Assembly (NCBI GenBank): GCA_013399875.1
Contig: VXAZ01004551.1
Location: 5,853-69,852, forward strand
Source of the DNA: Gymnorhina tibicen
Lineage: Eukaryota > Chordata > Aves > Passeriformes > Artamidae
Length of the DNA: 64,000 nt
Reading direction: 5' to 3'
The notes under the pieces were generated by a model. That model saw nothing but the letters and a program-made list of their open reading frames with translations. It did not search any database and had not been told where the DNA came from. This document shows positions 43,201 to 57,297 of this stretch, one piece after another. Within the stretch, counting starts at the first letter, position 1, and every line of letters starts with the position of its first letter. The translations under genes and the position numbers were made by a program.

Positions 43201-43703
43201 TCTTCTTTTAGCCAAATGCCAGTATTTGCCTTATAGAGTACAAGGCAGGGAGAAGGACTGATACTTAATAACTCCTAGAATAGATTTCTTCCCATAGACC
43301 TGGCAGCTACATCATTAAAAGGAACACAGAAATGTGAACTGTACGTTGTTTTCATCCAGCCTGTGAATGATAGTGTCACTACGATTAAAAAAACTGAAAA
43401 CCAACCAAACAAAAAAAACCCAAATACCAGCTCAAAACATAGCCTGAGACCTCCCTGATGACTAATGCCTATTATTTTATTAGTGATTTTTTAGAAGAAA
43501 AATGCTAAGAAAACAAAGAGAAGTCAAAGCTTTGGAAGCAGTATCTGATGTATTTACAAGAGCTGTTTCCCTCCTCTTTCCCCAGCCAGCATTCCAGGAA
43601 GAACAGGGACTATCAGTACTGTTTCCTCCTTTGGCAGGACTTAAAAGCCACATAGCATCTGCATGCTAAGCCATCTGGTTTTTTTCCTGTTCACTGCAAG
43701 GAA

Positions 43704-43800
43704 CAGCCACAGTGATTATTTGCCACAGTGATAATTTGCAATTTTGCAACTGGCGAATTGCAAGAAGCAGAGATCAGCCACTGCGGTTATTTGCAATTTT
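43704..43800. repeat. Small degenerate tandem repeat
   Basis: Three related units contain CCACAGTGATTATTTGC, CCACAGTGATAATTTGCAAT and CCACTGCGGTTATTTGCAAT within about 97 bases of intron 2. No function is evident. Confidence 0.7.
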
Positions 43801-46800
43801 CCCCACTTCTACATGCTTTCTCCAAGGAAGTGTTGTGCTAGTTACAATCTTTCTGTTCTGTCATTCAAGCTGGGCTCCTGGGATAATTTAGGAACTCTGA
43901 TCAGCACCTAAGCATGTAATAAAGATGAATCACAACTTCTTGGACATAAAAGCTTTCAGATATAACTCCAAATGTTAAACTCCAATGTCAACTTAAAAGT
44001 CCATCACAGTTCTGCACATGCATACAGTAAGAATCAATAATGTAGACATAAAAAATGGTCCACATTTGCTGTTTAGCCCTGGAGAAAAAGTGGTTTAATT
44101 TAGAATTCTACCTTCCCATGATTAGATGAAGAAAGCTGCTCAGTTTTCATTACATGCAACCATAGATTTTACTTATCACAAGGCCTTGCATGCATTAAAT
44201 GACACTTGACAGCACAGAGTGACAGAGATATGAACACTGAAATGTATGTATGAACACTAGGAAAATGTTTCAACTCATCCTCATTGGCCTATGATCTCTT
44301 TACTCATTCAATCAAGTAGGTCAGCAAATGATGGAAGGAGAAACGTGTCTAGCATTTATAGGATTTCAAACAGTCTGCACTGAGATGTGCAGCTGCCAAT
44401 ACTCAGTACCTTGCCCGTGTTTGCAGATTTATCTGTAGTTATTATATTACTCAGGTAAACCCTGACTGGATGTCTATTCCTAATTAAAAGCCCACTTGCA
44501 GAATAATCTGTCAGTTACAGGGTGTTGGGTTTTCCCCTGGGACAAGACTTATGTAAGAGTACAGAACACGAAGCAGTGTTTGAATGTATGCAGTATATAG
44601 TCTATCACATCATCACTCGAGCTTTTGTGCTTACACAGATACATAACAACAGCAAATAAATCTGGTTAACATTCAGCACAGATCATTAAGAACAGGTGCT
44701 TTAAGAAAGCAAATGCCAGTCATGTGCAAACATCATAAATCAGTACTTTTTTTCACGTCTTGCAATGGAAGTATCACAAATCTGGAAGAGCAATATTTAA
44801 TATTTTCCACTTAGGTCAATGTCATGTTATAAAAATTCATTGCAACCATGATCCTGGTGCATACAACTGAGTCAACACTTTGTGGCAGTTTTTCCAGTTA
44901 CACTCTTATTTTCCAATATGCATCTCTAAACCACTAATCAGTGTGCATGCAAATGTTTACAATGGACAAAACCACACCCATGGAGACAATTGTTGAAGGC
45001 TGTATTTTTTGCTGGGTTTTTTCTTATTTGTTTTAAGAGACGGATACAAGAAGATCCTTTAAAAAATGGTTAGGAGAGGCTGTCTTTTGATACGTTCTAT
45101 GTTCTACCATGATGCCAGGTTCTCAGTGATGGTGCATCTCACAGCCAGAGAAAAGGGCAACAGTATGTGCTACTCAGCAAAAATATCATACAAAATCAAG
45201 GGTACAAAATCAATATGAAAGACATCACCTTTTTTTAACTTCATCTCACTCTTCCCTTTCTATTTCAACTGAGGCAGCAGCACAGACACCTAAACAATCT
45301 CAGGCTGCATTAGAGCCACAACTGCTGCTGCATGACTTGCTTAGAAAAAGCTCACACTTTTCTGTCTTGCAGCCCATCCCAGACAAGCGCAATTGTTGTT
45401 AGACTGTACAAAAGACAAGAGCCAGAACAGCACAAAACGCACTGCTTCATCACAGAGATTTTCAAATTATTCACTCCACAGAAAATGAATGTAGAACTCA
45501 AAGCAAGCCAAGTTCCTTCAGGCAAACCTAATTTCCCCCAGGTTTACCTGTGTTTCTCTTAATTGTTAGTGTAACCTGCAACAGCATCAGTTTTGCACGC
45601 CTACATCCTGCTCCATAAAAACAGGATGTATCCGGACTCTCCCATCTTAAGGCACCAACACATGAAACTGAACAATGCACAGCCTTGTTCAAGCCCAGAT
45701 GAAGACTGAATATTCCCATCTTCTATTCGCACATCAATATTATTCAACAAATTTAGTCACAGTAGCACAACACAGTCCATCAGCAAGCAGAACATACTAA
45801 AGGCTTCCTAGGTCTGGATCTGAGTAGGGATAACAGAAATTAATGCACATATCAGCACACCAACACACACCAAAACCAGATGAGGCTTACCTGACCCCAG
45901 CCAGAAAGAACAGGCTGCTCCTGCAGACAATTGCCTCTAATAATTTTAGCAGCCAGAATGGTAATGAACAGCTGAGTTTGCATAAATGTTTGAGCTCCTC
46001 CAAAGGAGCAATTTCAAGCAGAGTTCTTCATAGCCAGAAATCAGAGAAAAGGAGCTGTTACATTTTTGCCACCCTACATAAAATGCACAGAGCACATAAG
46101 TTGTGTTTCTCACCACTTCCCACTGAAGTTTTAAGTTCATTTTATGACACTGCTGTGATGCCACGTTAAACTGTTGGTAAAGTGATGTGGCAAGAAGCTC
46201 AGTCTCTGTGGCAAAAGCAGATACAGAACTAACTGGTTGAATCTTCCACTCTTGTTTACTTTTAAGGGTAAGAAAGCATTCATCTGGTTTGGGTTCCCAA
46301 AATGAAAAAGGCACAGGAGAAACTGTAGTACTACATTACAGCTGATGTCAGAAACAAACTTCATTTACTGAAGGTTTCACTCATTTTCCCACAATGGAAT
46401 TTCAGAGTCTGGATGCAAAACCAGCAGGCAAATATTTTATTCATTTACTAGCAAGCTAAGCACAGCAAAGATGACAAAATATCAAAGCTGAAGGGGTATC
46501 TTGTTCCTTCAAAGAACTACTCTGTTTTACCACATGCGTAACTAATACTACCTGTACCAGCTTTTTTGAGCTTACTTAACTCTTCTGTACAGTGCAGATG
46601 AAAAAACCAAAGTGATTTGAGTAAGTGAGAATATAATATGAAAGAATGATTGAGAAAGTTCTTCTGAGAAAAGATCCTCACTAGTTTAGGAGGGAAAAAA
46701 AAAAAGGACCCCCAAGCAGGACCTTTGAGTTGAGCACAGCTAGCTAGCGAAAGGGTAGAAATTCCTTCTGACTTCACAGCACGTGTAATGTCCACTAGTT

Positions 46801-47821
46801 GTCTTTCAAAAAAAATAAATCCAGGTTAGGCTAGAAATATCTATTCCCAGGATTGTCATCCTGACACTAGCTTGTTTATTAAAATGCTGCTCTTAAGCGT
46901 TTTCACATTTCCTTTGGCTAAAAGCCTCTTTGCAAAAGAATAAGAAGAAAGAGAAAAGGAAAACAAAGCATAATTTTGAAGATACATACAAATGTGACAT
47001 GGGATTTTTGTATCCCTTTTTGTCCCAAGTGCAAGTCTCATTTTTTCTTTTAGTATCACTATTCCAGCTCCATGTAACAAATCCCTGTAAAACTCAGCAG
47101 CAACAGTCTACATCTGCTATACACTTCATGTACACTTCATGTAACAAATTCTCTGCATTCTGCTTTTCAGCAATGTTGTAGGACACCATAGAGCTGGCAC
47201 CAGTTTGAGAAGACTGAGAGCTGACGTAGTAAGCTGGCAAGATGTATCCCTGATGTCCCCCTGACTAATAAAATAACACTCCTCTCCCAGTCAGACCCAA
47301 AAATGAGTTTACAGTGTTCCTTTCCTTTGCTGTGGCAGACCACAATGGTATCAGTCACCTATACTTCCATCATACCTGCACCTGGGAAGCACCCAGAATT
47401 CCTGCCAACAGAGTCCAGAAGTGCACATATAGGCCGAGTCCAGTCTGGAAGCCCATCTGTTCAGCCTCTGCTCCCTCCCCCACAAGATGTGATAGTGAAC
47501 AGCTGTCAGGAATCATACTCCCTTGCTGCAACAGCGTGCTTTCAGCATGGATTCTGCCCATCTAGAGTTACTTCCACAAAACCGGAATATTTGTGGATAA
47601 GCCCCTACTCCAGCTACATTTCAGTGGGCTGTTCCCTTATGCCTCACAGTCACCTGTCTGGTCTTCCCAGAGATAAAGTTTAAAAGGACCAGTATTGGGA
47701 ACGTACTGTCATGGTGGGATAGCTGGAAATCGACTGAAACTAAACAAACATGGGTTCCAGCAAGCTAGTCTGGGATATGCTGACTCTCACAGCCACTTTT
47801 CACTTCCACAAATCAGTTGCA

Positions 47822-48095
47822 GGATCATAAAATAAGCTAGGTTAAACACAATCTCAGGAAGTCATCTTGTTCAACATCCTACTCAAAGCAGGTTTTAGCT
47901 ATGAAGTCAGACAAGGTTACTCACATTCTAGTTTCTCAGTCCAGTCTTGAAAAATTCCAAGGATGGAGACTACACAATCTCACTAGGCAACCTTCCCCAC
48001 AATTTGACTGTCCTCATAGTGAGATTTTTTTTTTACACTGTATTCAATGAACCTCTTGCTTCAGTTTATGTTTACTACCTCTAAGCCTTTCCAGG
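47822..48095 (-). mobile_element. CR1 LINE 3' fragment (old)
   Basis: The plus strand has the complement of a CR1 3' region: 'ctactcaaagcaggttttag', 'cagtcttgaaaaattccaag' and 'gatggagactacacaatctc'. Same direction as SHB, intron 2. Confidence 0.85.
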
Positions 48096-51000
48096 CATGG
48101 AAAGGACAGATGGAACACTAATTAAATCAGAAGGAATTGCAGTCTACAGAGGTTTGCTTACAAGGGAAAATGCAAAACAGTTTAATCTTTTATTTACTTT
48201 ATCCAGTTTAAGGGTTTACACTCATACAAATCTCTATAGGACAGACAGATGGCCATATACCTGGATGTTCAGGCATGTTCTACCTAAAGGAACCCTTTGC
48301 ACCAAGATGAAGTACATCTTTTCTATCCCACTGGATGACCAGAGAAGTGAGACACCTTTAAATTTAACACACCCTGTACTAGAAGGTAGGGGCTGGGGGT
48401 AGGAGGGTAGAAATGAGGGAGGGAGATTAAAAGGACTTGAACAGATGAGCAAGACACAAAATGAGGAAACAAGTAGCTCTTTCACCTTTGTAGCCAAAAG
48501 AATACCAATATTCCAATGGATACTTAACTGAATTCTTTTCACTCTAGGGTCACAGTTCTCTTTTTTGTACTGCTCAAGAGACAGCTGCTGGAGTTCTAAA
48601 ATTACAGATCCTCTTGGACCACACAGGCCTCAGTGCTACTCAAACTGCTGCCAGAAACATCACTGTCTTGAAGCGACAGGCAATTCATATCCAATATTGA
48701 AAGCACCACTGTTCTTAAGAAAAGCAGCCCAAAATCTTGAAACTCATCGAGGGGTGAGGGGGATGGAGTAGAGGGAGGACCTCTGGTAACTGGCAGGTGC
48801 AAACAGACACAGAATCAAAGCAGCATATTAAGAAACACAAATATAATTCCCTATGCCACAGGCAATGCTGCATGCAAAGCACACCAAGGAAAAAGCACCT
48901 GCATACATTACACATGTTGCTTGCATTAGGAAAGCAGACAGATTTTGTCAAACTAACCCTCTTGATCAAAAGTGGCTTGAAACTACTGCTTCTTTGCCAA
49001 CACAAGTCTTCCAGACTGCAAGCAAGGGTTAAACAGCATTTTGAGCTCATTGGTTTCTCTTTCCCAAACATCCAAGTATCCATTCTTTCACTTTGCTTTT
49101 TATGGAAGTACATAGGCCATATTCATCAGACAGTGAGCAAGTAAATTGAATGAATGAAGTTACAGTCCTTCAATATGCATCCTTACAATTCTAATGTACC
49201 TTTCCAAAATTCTGGACATGTTGTTTCCATTATTCTGGGCATAAACTTTGTCTTAATGAGAACAAGTGTCAAGAAACTGTGAAAAACTCGATCTATATTC
49301 AGGCTTGTGATTCAAGTTTCACATTTAGTCCATTTCAAGGCTATATCAAATCATAAGAGCAAGTTGAAGGTGTTGAAACAGGGAAAAAAACCAACATTAA
49401 ATTAAACCAACACTAACAAAACCAACATTAAATTAAACATGTAGTATTAAAACATTAGAGAGAACACCTTAAATCTTTCTATGGCAGGAGACACCTTTAA
49501 ACATAGAGAAATTGCATTCATTTTATGCACAGCTGGTTTCCAGCCCAGTTATGCACCTACTTATAGCAACCACAACACACCACAGTGACTCCCAACATGA
49601 GAAACTAGGCTCTGTCCTTTCTGGCTTTATCTTCTCATGATCATCGATGGGGTACGAAGTGCTCACGAAGACAGGAAGAGAAGTACTGATGATCCTGGCA
49701 ACTGGACATGGTTCTGAATTGATAGGGTATCACAGCACATGTGAGGTCTATTGCTTTGCTCAGAGAACGTAAGGACTTGTGTTGAAGCAGATCCAGCACT
49801 ATTTCAAACATCTCTCAATTCATGCACATTAGACCTAATGCCAAGGAAGAATTTCTCTTCTGTAATTGTTCCCAGACAATTTCTTTCCTTTAAATCATTG
49901 CCCAGTGGAATCTCTGACCAAATTCCAAATGAAGTAAGAAGCCCAGGCGGTTTCTAATTAACATTACCTCTAGTATACTTTAAAGAAGGAGCACAGCTGT
50001 TCAGAGCACATGTCCTCACTTCTCATGGGCTACAGGGAATTTTGCAGTACAGGATAGCAGCAGGTGACAATAACACTAGCACTATGCTCCAAATGATAGG
50101 AATGCTCAGAACACATCAGACATCCCTTCTTTATCACTTCTAGGAAGAGCTCCCCAAGATTTCCAGTGCTGCTCTATAGGAAACTCCAACATGTAAATAA
50201 AACTATTTTCTTACCAGTCACAAGCTTACTTTCGTGTGCTACTGAGCTTCTACAAATCTTAACCCCGTGGCTCTCCACATTGCAAATGTTGAGATGAGAG
50301 CATATACACATCAAATTTCAAGAATGAAGAGTTACCTCGCACTTTATCACACTTTTAAAAGAAAAAAAAAATCTTAAAACTTGTAAATTACCAGCGTGTG
50401 GTCTATTCACATCGTCTGGAAACAGGACAATAAACATAGTGCTAGTGAGGAATTCACCAATACCACATGAGGTGGACTGACAATGGATCAATTCTCATTT
50501 TGGGCTGATTTCCAGTCATGGCTAGCCTATTGTCAGACCCTCAAAGAGAACTAGAATTGAAACACACAAATGTAGGAACAAGAGAAGGAGCTTAAAGCTT
50601 TTTGAAAACTATGCCAGCTGTTGAGCTTAGTGGACAAACACACTGCCTCTTCTGGGTTGGCTACAGCTGTCTGCCATGTTCAAATATAGTCAGACAGCAA
50701 ATCTTACACAGAGCCACTACAGCGCTTACAGGTCTGGTTAGCTTGCTAGGCTCAGTGATTTTCAATAGGCCAGAAATATTCTTCCTAAACTTCCCATGCT
50801 GTACGTGCTAATCTAGGCATACCAATCAAAGCCTTTATCAAAGTAGTTATCATTGCTCTTTTTGTATTGCAGTTGTAAATTTGGTGCCAACAAGCAACAT
50901 GCCAGAGGCCACCTGGTAAAGAATTTTACAAGATCTGACTCACCACCAGTGTGCTGTAGTGACTATTCAGATGAAGTTACATGTCTGAACAAAAAAACAG

Positions 51001-53890
51001 CCTTTCTAGTTACAAGGGAAACTGACACCCTACACCTTTTGAAGTAGGTGCAGGTTCATGGGAATGCTGTTTTCTCCATACTCCCAGCATTTCTGTGATA
51101 GCTTGCATGAAGACTGAGCTACTACTCTCAGCATGTCCATGGGAAGCTCCCAGTTAAGGCAGGTGCACTGTTTTTGCTAGGCTGCCCGTCATGCATTAGA
51201 GATTCCATTGTGATGCAGCCATGGACTCTTATCTCAGTCCCTAGAAAGAAGCAGTGAAGTGCAGGAAGGCATTTACTCTTCTAGCACTGTCTGCACCTGG
51301 AGAAGAGTCTCAGCTTTCTGCATCCTCAGGGAAAGAAGGGCAAGTACAAAATCTCTAAGTGTGAGTTAGTTAGACTTGCTCACTGCTGTTCTACTGCACA
51401 GTCAGGATGATGCATATAGAGACAGGATGATAAATACACAGAAAAAGAAGAAAGGAAGAGGATGCTAATGTTGTGAGCCTATGAACAAAGCTGTGATTTT
51501 TCTTTTGAAATTCTAATATCCCCTTGTTTAATTTTTAAAAAGCTCTTGTTGACAAAATGCTCACACTCATTAAAGCCCCTCTAGATGAAAACCCTGCCCT
51601 TCCTCATCACACACACTTCCCTTAGTTTATGCTCACTTTTGCTGGTACTGCAAATGTGCCATTGCTCAGGTTGATGAACACATTGAACAACACAGGCAAG
51701 AAAACAGGTATCTCTGTACCATGATCCTACTGCTCTAGAGCATCCCTAGCAATGGATTCCAGCTCTTCAGCTCCAGTACACAGATCCTTCTGCCATATCA
51801 CTCACCTAGCCCTGGAGCATGCATCCAAATTCACCTATTCAGTTTAAACTTGAATTCGGCTTTCTATTTATGGCCAGAAGTCTTTTTGTGACTTACTTAG
51901 ATTTTCCAGTCTTCAAGTAGTAGTGGCAGCATGCTTCTGTGCTGACTTGGGACTCGCCAAATGCACACTGAGTACTTTTCCTGATCTCATCGGTTAGTAC
52001 ATCCCACCTACAAGATCCAACATGCCCAGTGCCTAGGACAAATGTGTGACTAGACTCTTGTGAGAAATGCATCAATAACAAATTGAATTCCTTCTTACTG
52101 AAACACCTACTTTGGCTGTCCAAAAAGAGATATTTTATGCCCTAAGTAACCTCTAAAGTTACCCTGATCAGAACAGAGGCACAGTGTGTATTTTATCAAT
52201 AGTGCTATGACAGACTTCTTAAATCTGTACACAACATAGCATTTGCTCCATGAGGAATACCACATGGTATGTTACATCTCAGGGAAAGTAACTGTTTTCA
52301 GAAATGCTACCCATTTAAGTCTTCAGAATTCTGAGACACAAAAAGAGGGTTTTCTCCCTGGCTACCACATCCTTGAGGCAGGTGCATGAACTAGAGGCCA
52401 CAACCCCATAAAGGGGCTGATGTCTCTGGCACGGTCCTAGGTCATACCTATAAAAGCAAAGGAAAAACATGACGTACATCAAAACCATCAGGGCACAGAC
52501 CTGAGGCATCCCTAAATTTCTAATAAATCAAGGCACTGATGCACCACATGCTTAACTCAACTTTCAAATCATTGTCCTAACTCAAGGGCTTAGCCTTCCC
52601 TATCTCTCCTTCCCTAGCCATTCTAGAGAACAGAAGATACAATTCCTGATCCAGAATTCCAGAAAAAACAGAAGTGATTTTGCCAACACACCTTTCTCAT
52701 GGTAGGCACCATGTCCTGATAATGCTTTCTACTTCCTCTCTCACCAAACATCCCCATCCACCCTGCTCCTTACCCAGTCATTTCTGATTATGTGGTTCCA
52801 AATTATTTTGAGATTTAAAATTACCTTAATTTTACTGTTGTTTAAGTCAGCTGAATTTTACCTTATAGCATGTATCATGCTAAGCACCTCACACTCAAGG
52901 GATCAAATCTGTTCTAATCAAGGTAGCTTCAGAGGTTATTCAGGGCATAAAATATCTCCTTTTGGAAGCAAGGGGCTCTCTTCAAATGCAAGCACCAAGA
53001 AGGACAACAGATGCACTTTATTATCTCATTCTTGTAGCCAGTATTCCTGATCATACCTTAAAATGACACAGTTCTTTGTGCCTACAATTTGCCTGACAGC
53101 GTATCTCTATCTGAATGATGATCCAAAATGGAATCCTTCTCCAAAGGCAAGCTTTAGATGCACTCTTTGATGCAGCACACAGAAGGCTGTGGTATAGACA
53201 GCCTTGATCTGGCATTTGATTGCAAATGTTTCATGCAATCTGAGGACTGGTGTTAATTCCTTCCAGGCAGAGATGCCTGGAAGAGCTGTGTCAACATGCA
53301 CAGCTATCAGGTGAATGAGGAAGGCATGCCCGTAAGGCTATGACTAGAATAGGGCCTTATGACTTTCAGGGGATTTTAAAGGCAAAAAAATGCACACATT
53401 TTCCCCAACAGTAGCCACAGTCATATCCATGAACTGAGGAAACCTCTTCTCCTCTCAGGAAAGGGTTTACCACAGAAAACAAAGAGAACCCTCTCCAGGA
53501 TTTGACATTCAGTGTAGGCTGATGGCAGTAAATACTCAGGTGGAACCCAACTTCTCCTCCCCTAACATCCCCTGAGAGGAATGGATGACAGAGAAGCCTG
53601 GATGTTATGGTCACCAGCAGTCTGACTTGACAGTGTCTCAGCCATTCACTTCTGTACAAACTCAACATCTCCAACCACTGCTTCTCTGGAGAACTCTCTC
53701 TCAAGCATGAAGAACCTCCTACATCTGATCCAAGCAGTGATGTTTGGTTACAGTCTAGGTAAGCAGCACAGGCTTGTTTCTGTGACAGGCCACATGTCAC
53801 TGCAGCAGCTACAGACTGACACCAGGGGAAAAGTAAGGTCCACCTACTACTCAGGATCCTTAGAAATCAGCATCTTAGCTACCTCTATTT

Positions 53891-53910
53891 CTGTCATGCA
53901 TGCATGACAG
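53891..53910. repeat. Perfect 20-bp palindrome
   Basis: CTGTCATGCATGCATGACAG is identical to its reverse complement. It sits in SHB intron 2 outside any recognised repeat. Confidence 0.95.
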
Positions 53911-55019
53911 CAGCCAGCCCAGAATCTCACTCCATGCATAGTCCAGGATACTTTATGTCAGACATGAAGATCACAGAGCACCTCCTTTATATATATGTAG
54001 TTACTCTGGGACATCAAATCTCCAAACAGGTTGTGGACAAGGCAAACATGCAACCACTGTTGCCGGGGCTTTGGGTGCACACCCAGCCAAGCTGAGACTC
54101 TCATCACACAGCACTTCAGGAACTGGATTGCCAGGGATTCTCTCTGAACCTTTGGCATGGACTTCCTGAAGACAGGAAGTTCACTTATGAATATCAATAC
54201 CACAGCAGATGTGTTTGGCTGAGAAGAGATGACAGCTTCTTATCAACATGCATTTGTTGTCAACACACTCTACCTTAGCCTCAGGTCAAGTCTTTCTTTA
54301 AGAAGTCTTTCCAAACCTTGTCATAGAGGTTGCTTTTTTCAGTCATCACAACTACAGATCTGGGGAGACAGTATTTTTGGGGGGCACTATCAGCAGAAGA
54401 CACTTCAAGCCTGACTGAACCCAATTCTAACCACACACAGCATGGAAACAGATAGACCATTTAATAATTAATTGAAATAACTCAAGGACTGCCTTTTCTT
54501 TTAAATGAAACATCAGCTCAGAACAAATTGCCTGACAACTGCAAGACCACAGAACTTTTAGGGAAGAAGGACAAGCTCTGAATAAAAATATTAGTTATTT
54601 CAGGCATCATGCATTTCTATTCAGATGTAAGCTTATTTTCTCATATTGAAATCATAGGGTGTTATTTCATATGGACACCTGCTTTTGCCTAAGCCTCCAC
54701 TAACTCAAGGAACATGCAGCATGTGGAAAAGTTTTAGGGTTATATTTCAACTACCCTTACACTGGGTTCCCACAGTTCAAGAGTTAGGGCACACCAGTGA
54801 ACATGGAATAACTGCTTATAAGCTGTTTTATTTTCTGTCTCTCCTACAGTGCGTTTGTCAGAGACTGAAAATAGTTCATGCCTCAAACATTGATATGAAG
54901 TTTTAAAGAAGCTACAGCCCCAGAAACCTCCCTGAAAACTGCTGATTAGATTAAAGGAAACCCGTTGTTCAGTCACCTCAGGCTGAAGGAAAGGTATGCA
55001 TCCATGATAGACCAAAGCC

Positions 55020-55630
55020 TCCAGCTGCCATCCCAGCTGAATTTGGGGTGGGGGGAAGAGCACAGCTCACAGAAGCCAGGTTTACACAGACTCCCCCCCA
55101 GCCGAGGGGGGAGGAGGAGGTTTTTGGGTGCATGGTGTAACCTCTGGTGGGAGACAATAAACAGCCATCCTCCGATTACACAAACTGGCCCAGCTGTGGA
55201 ACCCCCAAGCCCACAGGACATCCACGTGAGAGGCTTTGCCCCACAGGACTGCACGGGATGCAACAGACCCAGAGGCTGCTGTAAGAGACTGCCCCCCCCT
55301 GCAGGGGGACAGGCCCGGACATGCTTCCCTGGCCTGAGCGTATATACCCATCGGATCCTATGCTTTCCGGGGGGACCTTCACCACCAAGAACACTGGCTG
55401 GAGAGAATCCATGGAACATGGCTGGGATCCATGGAGTGGTGATATTTTCCTTATTCTATCTCTGTCACTTTCTTTCTGTCCCCCTCACCTATTTTCTACT
55501 TCTTTATCTCTCTCTCTCTCTCATATCTACCATCAAATAAAACCCATATTATTGTCACTGGCATATGGTCTCGTTTGCACCTTAATTTGGGCAGAAGAAT
55601 TTCTAAAGAACCTTAATAATAATAATAACA
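55020..55630 (+). mobile_element. ERV LTR-like element (ends approximate)
   Basis: A GC-rich block followed by a CT-rich run (55507-55522), then AAATAAAACCC near 55534-55544 and a U5-like tail ending in a run of AAT units and AACA near 55630. This is the R-U5 order of an avian LTR in plus orientation. A TATA-like TATATA is near 55340. I could not fix the 5' end or find a target duplication. Open frames of up to 191 codons at 54965-55540 and on the other strand are by-products of this block. Confidence 0.65.
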
Positions 55631-56919
55631 ATTGGATCATAACAGCATTCCACTGGGGTATGCAAATTCCCTCTCTCTAGGATTAAGCCATGTTAAATGC
55701 AATCAGAAGGACTAATCAGATTAGTCAGGCTAAACAGCTATCTGATGTGCTTCTATTCATCAGACAATAAAACGAACAGACATAAAGCAGCAAATATTTT
55801 GAGGCAAGTCAACCTTCAGTCAAAAGGTCTTCTTCAGAAGCAGCAGATACATAATAGAACTCAATCAGTAAATACAAACGGAACCTTTAAAAACTCTCCA
55901 ACAGGATGCCTTTGGATTTGCATTTATCAAATAAAGCGCAAAGGCAACACGTGAGCAATAAAAAATCCCCACACCTAAAACTACATGCTTGCATACAGTC
56001 AACACAACCTGATGTCATGGAGGTTTACGGGGAGACCTTCTCTATCCACATGTAGTGGGTTCAGCTCAGAACCGGGCGGAAACACCAATTAAGTGTAGTG
56101 GTTTTGTTCGCATTTCTTATCTTTTGTGAGATAAGAATTAGGAGGAATTGCAAAGTAGGCTCTAAACTTCAAAAATATAAAGAAGTTTATTAATAGAACT
56201 AAAAGGAAAAGGAGTAATAAGGGTTAGAATAGACCTTCAGAACACTTCTCTTCCCCCCATCCTCCTCCCTTCTCCCAGCTACAACATAAAGACACAAATC
56301 TGGGATTACTGCAGTCAGTTACCCCCACTATAATAGTCTTTCATCAGTTCACTTCGGGAGAGGAGTCTCTTTTGCCCATGCTATGGGCTTCTCCACAAGA
56401 AATAGTTTTCTCATGGTTTCAATGTCACAGCACAACAGCCGCCCGGGGTGGTCTTCTGCTGGCATGTGAAAAAAATGTCCCTTCTCTCAACTTACAGCTT
56501 TCCCTACAGCTGTTTTCGAGGGTTCCATTTTAGCGAATGGGGTACTATTTTAAGGATGAGCTGTTTAAGAGCAAAGGTTCTCTTCATCTACTTCTGGGAT
56601 CATCTTCATCTCTAGGAACAGAGGTCTTCTTCCTGGGAGCAAGAGTCTTCCCTTCATCACTTCATTACTATCTCTCTCTATTCAGGCTACTCAGTGGATC
56701 ACAGCTACTTCAACATTTACTTAGTTTAGCAGCATCTTTGCTTGTAGCTAATTTGAACGCTCTACCCCCCCATGCTTATCATGAAATTACAAGGGGTTCT
56801 CTGATGTATCAGAGTCCATCACCATAGCTTTACAAAAGAGTTTCAGCTTTAAAGCATCTCCTCTATCTCCTCCCTCTGGGCTTTAGCTCTTTCTTCTTCA
56901 CTGACTTTTGGTGTCACTA

Positions 56920-57285
56920 TCACGATGTGCCTTTACCTTTCCCTTTCGTCTGACCTGGGAGAGGATTGATGTTTGCAGGTTTCATCTCTTCTGGAGAACT
57001 TACAGCGCTGAAGGAGTCACTCTCACCCGGGCTGGGCTCTGAACTCATCCGGCTGGTCACAGGATCCCGGCCGGGCAGGGCCGGTCTCGGTGCGGTCTCG
57101 GTGTAAAGTTTCAGTCCATCGGCCGCACCGGAGAAGGGGGCGGCGGGGCAGCCATCCCGGCCCGCACGGAGCTGGGGCCGTGGCCCCGGCCCCACCGGGC
57201 CCAGAGCCAGGCCCAGCCAGGCCGGGCGTGCAGCCCAGTCACCTGTCCGAGGGCCGGCAGCAAGAGAGAATTCCCGCCCCTCCAC
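56920..57285 (-). other. 121-codon open frame inside the LTR
   Basis: The frame opens five bases after the TATA-like box, starting MEGREFSLAAGPRTGDW. Its N-terminal two thirds are rich in Ala, Gly, Pro and Arg, as expected from GC-rich DNA. The C-terminal part (SSEPSPGESDSFSAVSSPEE, ending KGKGKGTS) has a more protein-like composition. I recognise no domain. With a TATA box this close, the ATG may lie upstream of the transcription start. A GTAAGT donor-like site lies inside at 57003-56998, exactly after codon 94. Coding status is doubtful. Confidence 0.3.
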
Positions 57286-57289
57286 GCAG

Positions 57290-57297
57290 TATAAATA
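57290..57297 (-). promoter_or_regulatory. TATA-like box of the LTR
   Basis: TATTTATA on the minus strand (TATAAATA on the plus strand), about 65 bases inside the LTR 5' end and about 30 bases downstream of a CCAAT motif, ahead of GC-rich sequence. The position fits an LTR core promoter. Confidence 0.5.

Noticed and set aside
51530..51860. Possible very old antisense CR1 fragment
   Set aside because: A weak resemblance around 51650-51720 is too short and diverged to call without alignment.
54965..55540. 191-codon open frame and overlapping minus-strand frames up to 148 codons
   Set aside because: They mostly fall in the LTR-like block at about 55020-55630 and show no domain; frames are open on both strands because of GC-rich sequence.
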